A DNA stretch of 64,000 bases. Source: Bacteroidota bacterium. GTDB lineage: Bacteria; Bacteroidota; Bacteroidia; AKYH767-A; 2013-40CM-41-45. Position numbers and translations under genes: made by a program. Below, piece by piece: positions 27,578-37,832 of this stretch. Within the stretch, counting starts at the first letter, position 1; each line of letters begins with the position of its first letter. The stretch lies in NCBI GenBank assembly GCA_004295015.1, contig SHNE01000049.1:144152-208151 (forward strand), in the 5' to 3' direction. The notes under the pieces are model-generated. The model worked only from the letters and a program-made list of their open reading frames with translations, had not been told where the DNA came from and searched no databases.

Positions 27578-28795
27578 TTAGTCTGTTTGCCAATCACAGT
27601 TAATTATAATCGATCCGTAGTTCTTTCCTTCGTATTGTGAAAAAGGAGTTCCGGTATCAGCAACCTGCATTCTACACTGACCTTCATGTATATCAAAGAT
27701 TGTTCCGTCTGATTTAACAACGGCAAAGTGAAATGAGTAAAAGTTTGGAGCAATCAACTGACCCGGAATGCGCATGGTTCCACTGTACAAATTGTCATTT
27801 ATATTAAGCTCCTTAATGCTTTTGTGAATTGTGACAACTCTGTTTCCGAATTTATCGAGGAGGGCTACTGAGAGTATCTCATCCTGGAGAATTTTATTGG
27901 CTTGCACCTGAATACGAATCCCGATTGGTTGATGAAAACCAAAAACTTCAGCCGGTTTATTGGCTTCGTCGACAGTTAGTGCCTCTGATATAAAAAAATC
28001 TTTCAAGGAGCTTTTTACAGGGTCAGCTACGAATCTGTTATCAGCTTCATTTTCCCTAAGTGAAAGGTATTTTGCTGTCACAAGTTCCGTTGAATCATTC
28101 ATGATCATCTTTCCTTTTTCCAGTAAAATGGCGCGGTTGCAAAGTTGGTTTACAAGACCCATCTGATGGCTGACGAAAAGTATTGTGCGTCCACTTTTAG
28201 TGACACTCTCCATTTGACCAATGCACTTTTTCTGAAATTCAGCATCGCCTACTGCAAGAACTTCATCAATGATCAGGATTTCCGGATCCAGGAAGGCAGC
28301 AACTGAGAAGGCTAAGCGAAGTTGCATGCCGCTGCTGTAGTGTTTGAGGGGTGTGTCTAAAAATTTCTCTACACCCGAGAAATCCACAATAGCATCAAAT
28401 TTATTTTGTATTTCTTTTCTCCGCATTCCTAGAATAGAACCATTTAAAAAAATGTTTTCCCGCCCCGATAATTCAGGATGAAAACCTGTTCCAACTTCAA
28501 GGAGACTTGCGACTCGTCCTCTTCCAATTATTTTACCATCGGTAGGAGGTGTGATTTTGCTTAGTATTTTCAGAAGCGTGGATTTTCCGGCTCCATTTTT
28601 ACCTATAATACCAATTGATTCTCCTGCCTCAACACTGAAGCTTATATTTTTTAAAGCCCAGAATTCTTCGGTGCTAATGGTTCTTTTAAATTTTAGCAGA
28701 TTGATTATACTTTCACGAAATGTCTGATAGGGCTCTGACTCATGTCTTATCCTGTACATTTTTGAAATGTCTATTATTTCCAGAATCGCGTTCAT
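27578..28795 (-). CDS. wzt: Polysaccharide ABC transporter ATP-binding protein (Wzt-like, with C-terminal domain)
   Basis: A 405-residue protein with all ATPase motifs: Walker A GIIGKNGAGKST near residue 65, signature HYSSGMQLRLAFS near 160, Walker B EILIIDEVLAVGD and the switch histidine in LFVSHQM. The extra 150 or so residues after about position 250 match the position and length of the Wzt C-terminal carbohydrate-binding domain, which in E. coli O8/O9a recognises the modified chain end. It shares one base with the wzm stop. The pair exports a complete polysaccharide across the inner membrane. Confidence 0.92.
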   Translation of the reverse strand: MNAILEIIDISKMYRIRHESEPYQTFRESIINLLKFKRTISTEEFWALKNISFSVEAGESIGIIGKNGAGKSTLLKILSKITPPTDGKIIGRGRVASLLEVGTGFHPELSGRENIFLNGSILGMRRKEIQNKFDAIVDFSGVEKFLDTPLKHYSSGMQLRLAFSVAAFLDPEILIIDEVLAVGDAEFQKKCIGQMESVTKSGRTILFVSHQMGLVNQLCNRAILLEKGKMIMNDSTELVTAKYLSLRENEADNRFVADPVKSSLKDFFISEALTVDEANKPAEVFGFHQPIGIRIQVQANKILQDEILSVALLDKFGNRVVTIHKSIKELNINDNLYSGTMRIPGQLIAPNFYSFHFAVVKSDGTIFDIHEGQCRMQVADTGTPFSQYEGKNYGSIIINCDWQTD

Positions 28796-29625
28796 CAGGC
28801 CAGATCTGCAAAATTATATTCGGTTTTTTTAAAATAGGCCAGGCCAATAAAAAACAGTAAAAGCGAAACGCCAATACTTTTTCCTATCAGTATCCAGTTG
28901 AATGGAGACCCGGTTAAAGCAGCACGAAATGCCTCGATGACACCGCTTAATGGATTAAGCTGGAGAAGATCTTGTAAAATTCCGGGAGGAATGAAAGTCA
29001 CCGGATAAATCACCGGGGTGAGGAATAGCAATACCTGAATCATGAATGGAATAACATACCTGAAGTCACGGTATCTTACGTTAAGCGCTGCGAGAAAGGA
29101 GCCTAGGCCTATTGTTGCCATTAAGGTGATTAGAACGCTTAATGGAAGTGCAATGCATAATTGGCCAAAGGAAACAGGACTACGATAATAGATTAGTAAT
29201 CCGATAAATAAAATAAAGGTCATGGCAAAATCTACAAGTGTAGATATGATAGATGATATGGGGATAATTAATCTGGGGAAATAAACTTTCTTAATTATAT
29301 TGGCATTGGAAACCATGCTGTTGCCGGCATTAGAAACTCCTGTTGAAAAAATAGTCCACAGCATTAGGCCTGAATAAACAAAAACAGGATAGGGGAGTAC
29401 TCCGTGTTCAATTTTCAATGCCTTTGAAAAAAACAATGTAAATACAACCATCAATAGAAAAGGCTGGAGAATAGCCCATAAAGCACCTAATACGGTTTGT
29501 TTGTATTTAATTTTAACATCACGCCAGGTGAAAAAATAAAAGAGCTCACGAAAAGTCCATAATTCAGGCAGATCGATTCTGGTTCTCTTTGTCGGTTTGA
29601 TTTCGTATTCCATGACTGATTTCAT
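28795..29625 (-). CDS. wzm: Polysaccharide ABC transporter permease (Wzm-like)
   Basis: A 276-residue ABC2-type permease with about six transmembrane helices and an amphipathic N-terminus (LPELWTFRELFYFFTWRDV). A YRDFRYVIPFMIQ segment near residue 185 and LNPLSGVIEAFRAAL near 230 are family hallmarks. I choose ATG 29625 over an in-frame TTG three bases upstream. It is 34 bases downstream of the PKD protein gene and couples directly into wzt. Confidence 0.92.
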   Translation of the reverse strand: MKSVMEYEIKPTKRTRIDLPELWTFRELFYFFTWRDVKIKYKQTVLGALWAILQPFLLMVVFTLFFSKALKIEHGVLPYPVFVYSGLMLWTIFSTGVSNAGNSMVSNANIIKKVYFPRLIIPISSIISTLVDFAMTFILFIGLLIYYRSPVSFGQLCIALPLSVLITLMATIGLGSFLAALNVRYRDFRYVIPFMIQVLLFLTPVIYPVTFIPPGILQDLLQLNPLSGVIEAFRAALTGSPFNWILIGKSIGVSLLLFFIGLAYFKKTEYNFADLA

Positions 29626-29659
29626 CAAAGCAAACCTATGAAAAAATATAGCGGAATTC

Positions 29660-32600
29660 TTAGTTAATGCGAGAATTCTTTACCACTTGTTTTAGTATTC
29701 TTTCATCACGAAACCGGAGGAGAACTGAATAAAGGCCATCGGGCAGATCACTCAAATTCAGGTTAAATTCTGTTAGGCCTTTCGGAACACGATCCTCTGA
29801 AAACTCGTAGAGGGTTTTACCTAATTGATCTATCAACTGTAAAGTTAAATCATCTTCATAGGGCAAAATTACTCTCACAATTACATTGTCGGTGAATGGG
29901 TTTGGGTAAGGGTTAATAACAGCCATTTCTTTAATACGACTAAAGCATTTTTCATTGTTGGAAGGTATATCATCTGACTGTCCATTCGGTTCACTGACTT
30001 TCACACAATAATAATCCAACTTAGAAGATGAACTGATTAAAAAAGATGCGTGAAATGTGTACCACTGTATTCCGGCGGGTCCATTTGGTATCAGTGAAAC
30101 ATAGTTTTCAAGGAAGTTGGTTCCATCTGCCAATCTTGCTTCAATATTTACACTATCAATCTGCCGCGTTCCTAAGTTTGCAATCCTCGATACGATGTGA
30201 AAATAGTTTCCGGAGATATAGGAAGAATCACCGGTGATGGCGACGTCCAGTATTGGTTTTATAACATAGATGTTTTTTGAATTAGAATCTGTGCAGCCGA
30301 AGGCACTGCTTACAAACTGACTAATAACAAAAAGTCCTGTATCCTGATAAACATGAGAGGGTGCGCTCAGGTTACTTCCCGCTTGTCCGTCTCCAAAATC
30401 CCATGAGTAGAGTAATGCTCCCTGGGAGAAGTCTGTAAATTGAACATCAAGAGGCGGATTTCCAAATTGTGGATTGAAACTGAAATTCGCAGTGGGTAGA
30501 GGATGTGCTCTAATTGATTTTGTCACACTATGTTTGCATCCTATATCGGAAGTTACAGTAAGGTTTATGGAATAGGTTCCTGTATCGGTGAAGGTGTATA
30601 CAGGATTTCTAATTGAGTCTATTAAAGGCGCAGAATCTATCAGCCAGTTCCAGGAAATAATACTGCCTGAGGAAACGGAACTCGAATCAACAAATTGAAA
30701 AACTGCATCTATACAGGCAGGTGTTTGCGCAAAGTTTGCCGAAGGAATTGGGCTTACCGATACTTGTTTGCTGCTTGTTGTCGCGCAGCCACCTTGCGCA
30801 TAAACTGTTAGTGTTACGGTATAATTTCCGGGAAATGCATAAAAATGTGCAGGCTCTTTTAGTTGATTCGTCTGACTATCTCCAAATCTCCATATGTAGG
30901 CACTGTCAAGGGAAGATCCGGGATTAAAGAATTCCATCAGGTCGCCATAGCAAGTGGGAGAATAGGTGAAATTAGAAGTGGGAGAAGCATTAATTCTTAA
31001 CTGAACAAGGGATGTATCACTGCATGAAAAATTGGTTGTTGCAATTAAAAAAACATTGAAGATGGAGGTGCTACTGTATGTATGTGTTGGGTCAGGAAGA
31101 TTACTTGTATTAGATGTACCACTGCCAAAGTCACCGAAATTCCATGAGTAACCTGCAATATAGGACAGAGAGTCTGTCGTGCTTAGATTTGTGAAGCTTG
31201 TAACCTGATTGACGCATAAATTACTTACTGCAAAAGCTGCATTGGGAAGGGCGTGGATAATTGTATTGCTATTTACTGTATTAGTACATCCTTCGTTTGA
31301 AGTGACAGTTAATCGAACCGGAAAAATTCCGGCCGCAGAAAAGGTGTATGAAGGATTTGTTTGAACAGAAGTATCTCCATTTTCAAAAGTCCAGTGTCTG
31401 CTAACAATTGTCGTTCCGGTGGGTGTGGAGGATAGGTCAGTGAATTGAGTTGGGCTGTTCAGACATGCATCAGTTGATGAGAATAATGCCACAGGACTTG
31501 CCGTAATTGTAATGCTTTGTTGTGATGCTGCACTCGGGCAATTACTCGGTGAATACGCGATGAGTGTAACTGTTTTTATTCCGGGAGTTGCAAACTGATG
31601 AACAGGACTTTGTGAGCTGTCTGTTGTTCCATCGTCAAAATCCCAAAACCATCCACTTAAGGTATCTCCACTCACACTTGAAAGGTCTGTGAACTGAACA
31701 TCATTTCCCTGACAAACGGTTGCGGGGCTAAAGGTAAATCCCGCAACAGGGATATTGTTCACTTTTATATCCTGAACAACCGTGTCGATACAACCATTTG
31801 AAGCAAAGACAATTTGTGTGACAGTGTAATTATTCACTCCGCCAAGATAGGTGTGACCCGGGTTAGCGATTGTATCGGTGTTTGTATCCCCAAAATCCCA
31901 TGTGTAGCCTGTGATGGTGGCATTGCCAACAGTGCTATTGTCTATGAACTGTACAACCTGACCCACACAGGTATTGGTAGCTTTATACTCTGCGATGGGA
32001 CGATGATTAATCAGAATATTTTGTGTGTCTGATGAGGTACAGCCGCCGTCACTTGTAATTGTGAGAGTGACAATATAATTTCCTCCTGTATTAAAAACAT
32101 AGGTAGGGTTGCTTATAGTGGATGAATCAGAGTTGCCAAAATCCCAGGCCCAACTTGAAATTGAACCACTCGAAACGCTCGACAAATCGTTGAAAACAAT
32201 GGGGGCTTCAGAACATCCCGGGTTACTTGAGAAAGAAGCCAGTGGAATTGGTGAAATTCTGATGATCACCGAAGAGATCGATTCACAACCTGAACTTCCA
32301 GAAGCACGTAATGTGACAGTGTAGTTTCCTGTATCAGAATATATATACGATGGACTTTGGACATTGGACGTATCACCATTGCCAAAATCCCAATGCCAGG
32401 ATGAAATGAAACCGGAACTGATCGTACTTAAATCAATAAACCGTGTCGTGTCTCCGAGGCAGGTATTTTCAATTGTAAAATTCAGGTTTGGTGCGTAATC
32501 AATGTTGACCTGATTGGTTATCGAAGAACTATTCCCAAAGGCATCATGAATGGTTAAGGTTACAGGTAAACTTCCACCATCGCTAAACACGATATTCGAA

Positions 32601-33781
32601 GGATTCATGTCAGAACTCGTTGCCCGGTTAACAGGACAAGGATGTGAATATTCGATGGTTTGAACTTGGTTGCTTCCTGTGTACAGGGCGTATAAAAACT
32701 GACTTCCACCTTCTCGAATCAAGCCAAGGCCTTTAGGATTTGATCCGGAAAAATAGTTGGACCCGAGAAAAGAAGGGCTGTTTCCACCTAAATCAGGGCC
32801 CAGATCATATCGGTCAATATTGTGTCCGGAATAATTTGCCACCATAAGCTTCCAATGTGAGCTGTCTTGAACTAAAGCAAGATCTGAAGGACTTCCGGAA
32901 GTTATAATGGTTTGAAACGTTGGTGTATTGCTGAGCTGAGCACCAAAATCTGCCCGAACAACATTTCCTGAATTGTATCCTGCTATAAAAGCATACCAAT
33001 TACCACAGCTATGAGCCAAGATCAGATCAAGCACAAATGATGCTCCGGTAACAGGGATGGGAGAAGATGGAACAGGTGTGTTGAGTATAGAATTCCCAAA
33101 ATCTAATAAGGTCATTGTACCGGCGGTAAAATTTCCGACCAGTCCGAAGATATTTCCTGTGCTATCGCTTGCCAGCTTTACTGACCAGGGCGTTGTTAAA
33201 TTACTGTTACTGCTATTAAGAAGTACGGTCACACTATCCGGACTATTTTTCAGACTGTTTCCAAATCGAAGTCTTATGATTGAATATGTTCCGTAGTCTA
33301 CAACGATTCCATACCAGGTTCCATTTTGGTTATAAAGTGCTATATCGGAAGGGTTAAATAATATCCCTCCAAAATTTCCCAGGTCCTCGAATGAAGTTGG
33401 GCGTTCTCCGGGTCCATTACCATAGATGACTCTGTTAATATTTCCATTCGATTTTCCGCAGACAAAAATGATAGTCGTATCATTTTCAGAAGTTACAGTA
33501 ATATCTCCCGGGAAAGATAAACTGAATGCAGTATCAAATGCCAGTGTTCCGTTCGAGCTGAAAAAGCCGGGACAAAAATCCCATGAATAACTTGAAGCTC
33601 CAACACTCGAATTCGTTATGTTCAAAGTTTGTCCACTACAAATTGGATTTTGAATGCTGAACCCGGCGCTGGGACATTGGGATTTTACCTGTGTAAAATT
33701 TAGTACGAGTACAGGTAATAGCAAGGAGAGTAAGAGACGTTTGTTCATTCGTATAATCTTCTTTAGCAGACTGTTCTGCAT
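29660..33781 (-). CDS. Giant PKD-repeat T9SS cargo protein with N-terminal propeller-like region
   Basis: A 1373-residue secreted protein. After a signal peptide (hydrophobic to about residue 34; an internal ATG at 33748 could be the real start) comes a region of about 330 residues with repeated Gly-Asn-x-Ile-x-Arg strands, resembling a beta-propeller. Then follow about nine PKD-type domains, each with a W-x-F-G-D-G-like core and an NYTVTL-like strand (for example HWDFGNGDTS and SWDFGDGQAG). A CARDB-like segment and a T9SS sorting domain (NPYPNPFTDNVIVRV onward) close it. It lies inside the polysaccharide operon, 41 bases after fcl and 34 before wzm. Possibly a surface adhesin or glycan-binding scaffold. 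Confidence 0.8.
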   Translation of the reverse strand: MQNSLLKKIIRMNKRLLLSLLLPVLVLNFTQVKSQCPSAGFSIQNPICSGQTLNITNSSVGASSYSWDFCPGFFSSNGTLAFDTAFSLSFPGDITVTSENDTTIIFVCGKSNGNINRVIYGNGPGERPTSFEDLGNFGGILFNPSDIALYNQNGTWYGIVVDYGTYSIIRLRFGNSLKNSPDSVTVLLNSSNSNLTTPWSVKLASDSTGNIFGLVGNFTAGTMTLLDFGNSILNTPVPSSPIPVTGASFVLDLILAHSCGNWYAFIAGYNSGNVVRADFGAQLSNTPTFQTIITSGSPSDLALVQDSSHWKLMVANYSGHNIDRYDLGPDLGGNSPSFLGSNYFSGSNPKGLGLIREGGSQFLYALYTGSNQVQTIEYSHPCPVNRATSSDMNPSNIVFSDGGSLPVTLTIHDAFGNSSSITNQVNIDYAPNLNFTIENTCLGDTTRFIDLSTISSGFISSWHWDFGNGDTSNVQSPSYIYSDTGNYTVTLRASGSSGCESISSVIIRISPIPLASFSSNPGCSEAPIVFNDLSSVSSGSISSWAWDFGNSDSSTISNPTYVFNTGGNYIVTLTITSDGGCTSSDTQNILINHRPIAEYKATNTCVGQVVQFIDNSTVGNATITGYTWDFGDTNTDTIANPGHTYLGGVNNYTVTQIVFASNGCIDTVVQDIKVNNIPVAGFTFSPATVCQGNDVQFTDLSSVSGDTLSGWFWDFDDGTTDSSQSPVHQFATPGIKTVTLIAYSPSNCPSAASQQSITITASPVALFSSTDACLNSPTQFTDLSSTPTGTTIVSRHWTFENGDTSVQTNPSYTFSAAGIFPVRLTVTSNEGCTNTVNSNTIIHALPNAAFAVSNLCVNQVTSFTNLSTTDSLSYIAGYSWNFGDFGSGTSNTSNLPDPTHTYSSTSIFNVFLIATTNFSCSDTSLVQLRINASPTSNFTYSPTCYGDLMEFFNPGSSLDSAYIWRFGDSQTNQLKEPAHFYAFPGNYTVTLTVYAQGGCATTSSKQVSVSPIPSANFAQTPACIDAVFQFVDSSSVSSGSIISWNWLIDSAPLIDSIRNPVYTFTDTGTYSINLTVTSDIGCKHSVTKSIRAHPLPTANFSFNPQFGNPPLDVQFTDFSQGALLYSWDFGDGQAGSNLSAPSHVYQDTGLFVISQFVSSAFGCTDSNSKNIYVIKPILDVAITGDSSYISGNYFHIVSRIANLGTRQIDSVNIEARLADGTNFLENYVSLIPNGPAGIQWYTFHASFLISSSSKLDYYCVKVSEPNGQSDDIPSNNEKCFSRIKEMAVINPYPNPFTDNVIVRVILPYEDDLTLQLIDQLGKTLYEFSEDRVPKGLTEFNLNLSDLPDGLYSVLLRFRDERILKQVVKNSRIN

Positions 33782-33822
33782 AAGAAGAATAATACGTCTT
33801 TTATCGAAAAAAGTTAGCTATT

Positions 33823-34758
33823 TCAGGTGCTGATTGTTTGTTCCCGGAAAAGCTTGTAAGTTGAGCTTATGCCTTGCTTCAGGTCAATTTTTGCTTTCCA
33901 ACCTGCTTTGTTTATTTTGCTGGAATCCAATAACTTACGCATTGTGCCATCCGGTTTCTCAAGGTTAAATCTGATTTCACCCCGGAAACCGACAATTTCA
34001 CTGATCAGGTGTGCCAAATCACCGATACTGATTTCATCTCCGGAACCTACGTTTACAAAGCCTCTTTCATTGTAATTATTCATCAGGACAATACATGCTT
34101 CTGCCAGATCATTTACATGGAGAAATTCCCTTAGAGGTTTCCCGCTACCCCAAACCTCAACAAAAGAATTTCCTGCGATTTTGGCTTCATGAAATTTTCT
34201 GATCAAGGCTGGCAAAACATGAGAGTTTTGTAAGTCATAATTGTCATTGGGGCCATAAAGATTTGTTGGCATGGCAGAAATAAAATTGCAGGCATATTGA
34301 TCCCGGTAACTTTCGCATAACTTAATACCGGCAATTTTAGCTATGGCATATGGTTCATTCGTGCTTTCTAAATATCCGCTTAGCAAATATTCTTCTTTTA
34401 AGGGTTGCATTGCGTCTTTCGGATAAATGCATGACGAGCCTAAGAATAGAAGTTTTTTAATTCCATGCTTGTATGCCCCATGAATCAAATTCATTTCAAT
34501 GGCAAGATTGTCATATAAAAAATCTGCACGGTATAGGTTATTGGCATAAATTCCACCAACTTTTGCAGCAGCTAAAAAAACATAATCCGGTTTCTCCCTG
34601 GAATAAAACGAATTGACTTCTGCCTGATTTCTTAGATCAAGTTCATCGGATGATTTATATACAAGATTTTCATAACCTAAAGACTGAAGTCCTTTCATAA
34701 TTGCCGAACCTACCATCCCGCGATGACCGGCGACATAAATTTTATCTTCTTTATTCAT
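33823..34758 (-). CDS. fcl: GDP-L-fucose synthase
   Basis: This enzyme converts GDP-4-keto-6-deoxymannose to GDP-L-fucose by epimerisation and reduction. The NADP loop GHRGMVG is at residues 11-17, [15 protein letters not shown] carries the catalytic serine and cysteine, and YAIAKIAG the Tyr/Lys pair. I take ATG 34758, giving 311 residues (family about 312-321); a longer frame would run into gmd. It overlaps gmd by eight bases, as expected for a coupled pathway pair. Confidence 0.95.
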   Translation of the reverse strand: MNKEDKIYVAGHRGMVGSAIMKGLQSLGYENLVYKSSDELDLRNQAEVNSFYSREKPDYVFLAAAKVGGIYANNLYRADFLYDNLAIEMNLIHGAYKHGIKKLLFLGSSCIYPKDAMQPLKEEYLLSGYLESTNEPYAIAKIAGIKLCESYRDQYACNFISAMPTNLYGPNDNYDLQNSHVLPALIRKFHEAKIAGNSFVEVWGSGKPLREFLHVNDLAEACIVLMNNYNERGFVNVGSGDEISIGDLAHLISEIVGFRGEIRFNLEKPDGTMRKLLDSSKINKAGWKAKIDLKQGISSTYKLFREQTIST

Positions 34759-35863
34759 GGTAATTGAAAATCTTGTGTCCGCCTTCCTTGAGGTATTTAT
34801 CTTTTCTGAAAAGTTCAACATCCGCTGCCATCATTTCTTTGACGAGGGCTTCAAAGGTGTACTTTGGTTTCCATCCCAATTTTTGATTTGCTTTACTTGC
34901 ATCACCAATCAACAATTCAACCTCTGTAGGCCGGAAGTATCGGGGGTCAACAGCCATGATTTGCTTACCTTTGGGCAACTGATATTCGGGCATATTGCAT
35001 TTGGAAATAAGTGCTTTTTCATCGACCCCTTGTCCGGAGAATTCGATTTCGATACCCACTTCCATGAAAGAAAGACGGAGAAATTCCCGAACGGAAGTTG
35101 TTTTTCCTGTTGCGATAACAAAATCTTCCGGTACATCTTGTTGAAGCATTAACCACATTGCCTCAATATAATCTTTAGCATGACCCCAATCTCGTTGAGC
35201 ATTCAGATTGCCAAGGAATACCTGATCCTGTAAACCTAATGCAATACGTGCAACCCCTCGCGTTATTTTTCTCGAAACAAAAGTCTCTCCTCTTAAGGGT
35301 GACTCGTGATTGAAAAGTATTCCGTTAACGGCAAACATGTTGTACGCTTCACGGTAATTTACCGTAATCCAATATGCATACAGTTTTGCAGCAGCATAAG
35401 GAGAGCGTGGATAAAAGGGTGTTTTTTCAGATTGTGGTGTTTCCTGAATCAAACCATATAATTCTGACGATGATGCCTGATAAACTTTTGTCTTTTTTGT
35501 TAATCCTAATAGTCTTACTGCCTCCAATATTCGAAGTGTTCCGATACCATCGGCATTGGCAGTATATTCTGGAGTTTCAAAACTTACCATTACATGTGAC
35601 ATGGCACCGAGATTATAAATTTCTTCCGGTTGAACCTCCTGAATGATACGTATCAGGTTAGTACTGTCCGTTAGATCTCCATAATGCAGTTTGAAGTTTA
35701 CATTCTTTTCGTGAGGATCGAGGTATAAATGGTCAATTCTGTCGGTATTGAACAAAGAACTTCTTCTTTTAATACCATGTACCATGTATCCTTTTTTGAG
35801 GAGGAATTCTGCCAGATACGCTCCATCTTGTCCGGTTATTCCGGTAATTAATGCAACTTTCAT
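34751..35863 (-). CDS. gmd: GDP-mannose 4,6-dehydratase
   Basis: This enzyme makes GDP-4-keto-6-deoxymannose from GDP-mannose, the first step to GDP-fucose and related sugars. The NADP loop [15 protein letters not shown], the [15 protein letters not shown] substrate region, [10 protein letters not shown], and [12 protein letters not shown] (Tyr/Lys) are all present. The length of 370 residues is normal. It has its own TATCTTTG promoter 60 bases upstream and leads the minus-strand operon gmd-fcl-PKD protein-wzm-wzt. GDP-mannose synthesis genes are not in the window. Confidence 0.97.
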   Translation of the reverse strand: MKVALITGITGQDGAYLAEFLLKKGYMVHGIKRRSSLFNTDRIDHLYLDPHEKNVNFKLHYGDLTDSTNLIRIIQEVQPEEIYNLGAMSHVMVSFETPEYTANADGIGTLRILEAVRLLGLTKKTKVYQASSSELYGLIQETPQSEKTPFYPRSPYAAAKLYAYWITVNYREAYNMFAVNGILFNHESPLRGETFVSRKITRGVARIALGLQDQVFLGNLNAQRDWGHAKDYIEAMWLMLQQDVPEDFVIATGKTTSVREFLRLSFMEVGIEIEFSGQGVDEKALISKCNMPEYQLPKGKQIMAVDPRYFRPTEVELLIGDASKANQKLGWKPKYTFEALVKEMMAADVELFRKDKYLKEGGHKIFNYHE

Positions 35864-35922
35864 ATTTCGTTATTATCTCTTTCTCATCCAGTTAGGAGGG
35901 AGAATCAGGTTGACTTAATTTC

Positions 35923-35930
35923 CAAAGATA
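35923..35930 (-). promoter_or_regulatory. Promoter -7 element TATCTTTG for the gmd operon
   Basis: An exact TAnnTTTG match on the minus strand, 60 bases before the gmd ATG, in the short divergent region shared with rdgB. Confidence 0.6.
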
Positions 35931-36053
35931 ATAATATTTCAGAAGGACTACCTTGACTATACGGCAGAAATGCGGCAAAATAGAAATAGGTTTTTTATCT
36001 TGGGAGCATTGGTCTTTGTTTCCGGCTGTTTAGTTCTGATGAATATACCTATG

Positions 36054-36632
36054 ATGAAATTAGTTTTCGCAACAAACAACAATAATAAACTTCGGGAGGT
36101 AAGAAGTCTTATGCCACCCGGGATTGAAATTCTAAGCCTTAAGGATATTGGCTGTGAAGACGAATTGCCTGAGACAGGCCGCACCTTGAATGAAAATGCT
36201 TTCCAAAAGGCCCAATATGTCTACGAAAAATACGGCTGGAATTGTTTTGCTGATGACACGGGGCTTGAGGTCGAAGCCTTGGGCGGAAGACCCGGTGTTC
36301 GTTCGGCGCGTTATGCCGGCCCGGCCTGCAGATCCTCAGATAACATTCAAAAACTTTTTACCGAATTAAAGAATGAGAATAACAGGAAGGCACGTTTCAG
36401 AACTGTTATAGCCAGTTATATAGATTCTGAGACGCATTATTTTGAAGGGCAAATCGATGGTTCAATTACGGTAGAGGAGAAAGGTGATGGCGGCTTCGGT
36501 TATGATCCCGTCTTTCTCCCATCTGCTTCCGATCTGACCTTTGCAGAAATGTCAGCTGAGCAGAAAAACCAACGAAGTCATCGTGCTGAGAGTATAAAAA
36601 AGTTTGTTGAATGGCTGGAGTTGAACAAGTAA
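36054..36632 (+). CDS. rdgB: Non-canonical purine NTP pyrophosphatase (RdgB/HAM1)
   Basis: This enzyme hydrolyses dITP, dXTP and ITP to monophosphates, keeping deaminated purines out of nucleic acids. The family start KLVFATNNNNKLREV begins at ATG 36054; a frame open back to 35970 would add a spurious hydrophobic stretch and is rejected. FADDTGLEVEALGGRPGVRSARYAG, DGSITVEEKGDGGFGYDPVF and SHRAESIKKF are further hallmarks. The length of 192 residues is normal. It is a housekeeping gene lodged between two polysaccharide operons. Confidence 0.95.
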   Translation: MKLVFATNNNNKLREVRSLMPPGIEILSLKDIGCEDELPETGRTLNENAFQKAQYVYEKYGWNCFADDTGLEVEALGGRPGVRSARYAGPACRSSDNIQKLFTELKNENNRKARFRTVIASYIDSETHYFEGQIDGSITVEEKGDGGFGYDPVFLPSASDLTFAEMSAEQKNQRSHRAESIKKFVEWLELNK

Positions 36633-36723
36633 ATCCCGGATGATTAAATAGCTAATTCGATTTGTTTTTTGTGCATGCCTTTAATCTGTATTTCTCATTT
36701 TTTTTGGACTCCCTGATTCAGAA

Positions 36724-37797
36724 TCAGTTTTTGACAGATCTTGTTGCATAGAAAAAGATAAAGAACATAAACAGGAAATAGAGTGAGAACAGTACGGTGA
36801 ATATATGCCGCCATTCACCAAGAAATTTTTCTATGATGACCACTAACAAGAGTGATATCAAAGTCATAAACCAAAAGACCATTGCCACTTGTCTGTCGGT
36901 AAGCCCCAAATAAACAAGTGCATGGGTAGTATGATCTTTCCCACCTACAAACGGTGAATTGCCACGCATGACTCTGTTAATTACAACAGTTGTGGTATCT
37001 ATGATGGGCATGATGAAAACAATAATCGGAAGTAATAAATTTCTTGCACTGATGAAATCTCCGGAAGGTGGTTCCGCATTCCATAAGTATTTTATTCCAA
37101 TGGCAGCCAGAAAAACTCCAAGAAATTGGCTACCGGTATCACCCATATACATTTTTGAGGGATGCCAGTTGAAATAAAGAAATCCGAACAGGGCACACAT
37201 AACTCCAAGAAGAATCATGAAGTAAACGCTGCTGAACTCTTGGTGTAAAACCATAATGCCGAGGGCGGAAAGAATAATAGAAATACTGACAGTGGTCGTT
37301 ATGGCGTCCATATTATCCAGCATGTTCAATGAATTCATGATTCCAACAACCCAAAAAATGGTGATGATATAGTTGACCGGTTCTACGTATGACAAAGAAA
37401 TTTCAGTACCGGTAACGAGCAAAATCACCGCACAGGTAATTTGAGTGGTGAGTTTTAAAAATGGCTGGGTATTGTAGGCATCATCTGCCAAACCCAGAAG
37501 AAAGCCCAGCATTGTTGCAAGGAGGATACCGATAAATTCTTTGCTTAAAAAAACCTGATTGCTGTCAAAAAATATTGAGTAAACAATAATTGAAAGAAGA
37601 AAAATTATATAAAAAGAAAATCCGCCAACAGCGGGCTTCGATTGAGAGCCCCACCGAATGACCGTGTCATCCTGATTTCTGATTCCAAGTGTGCGAACAA
37701 ATTTAAGAAACAGGCGATTGATAAGAAAGGAGAATACCACCGAGACTACAGCAAATATACCGTAGACTGTAAAAAGATATTGTGCGTTTGATGTCAT
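36724..37797 (-). CDS. WecA/MraY-family polyprenyl-phosphate sugar-1-phosphate transferase
   Basis: A 357-residue polytopic protein with about 11 membrane segments. The catalytic signatures of this family are visible: MNSLNMLDNMDAI (Asp-rich, cytoplasmic) near residue 155, FNWHPSKMYMGDTGSQFLG near 210, and the His-containing GGKDHTTHALVYLG near 285. It is likely to start a glycan by placing a HexNAc-1-phosphate on undecaprenyl phosphate. The MraY role is less likely given this polysaccharide context. It is the last gene of the Wza-Wzc-RfbC operon, 35 bases after rfbC. Confidence 0.85.
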   Translation of the reverse strand: MTSNAQYLFTVYGIFAVVSVVFSFLINRLFLKFVRTLGIRNQDDTVIRWGSQSKPAVGGFSFYIIFLLSIIVYSIFFDSNQVFLSKEFIGILLATMLGFLLGLADDAYNTQPFLKLTTQITCAVILLVTGTEISLSYVEPVNYIITIFWVVGIMNSLNMLDNMDAITTTVSISIILSALGIMVLHQEFSSVYFMILLGVMCALFGFLYFNWHPSKMYMGDTGSQFLGVFLAAIGIKYLWNAEPPSGDFISARNLLLPIIVFIMPIIDTTTVVINRVMRGNSPFVGGKDHTTHALVYLGLTDRQVAMVFWFMTLISLLLVVIIEKFLGEWRHIFTVLFSLYFLFMFFIFFYATRSVKN

Positions 37798-37832
37798 TTT
37801 ATGCCTGGAAGCAATATGCTTTTTTGCTGATT

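Noticed and set aside
32109..32324. Plus-strand frame of 71 codons inside the PKD protein gene
   Set aside because: It is an antisense shadow of the repetitive minus-strand gene, with no recognisable domain.
35970..36053. Longer RdgB with a hydrophobic N-terminus
   Set aside because: The family starts at KLVFATNNNNK and has no membrane segment; ATG 36054 gives the normal length.
36713..36727. CTGATTC-A-GAATCAG as a terminator of rdgB
   Set aside because: The loop is a single base, which cannot form a stable hairpin, and the site overlaps the stop of the convergent gene.
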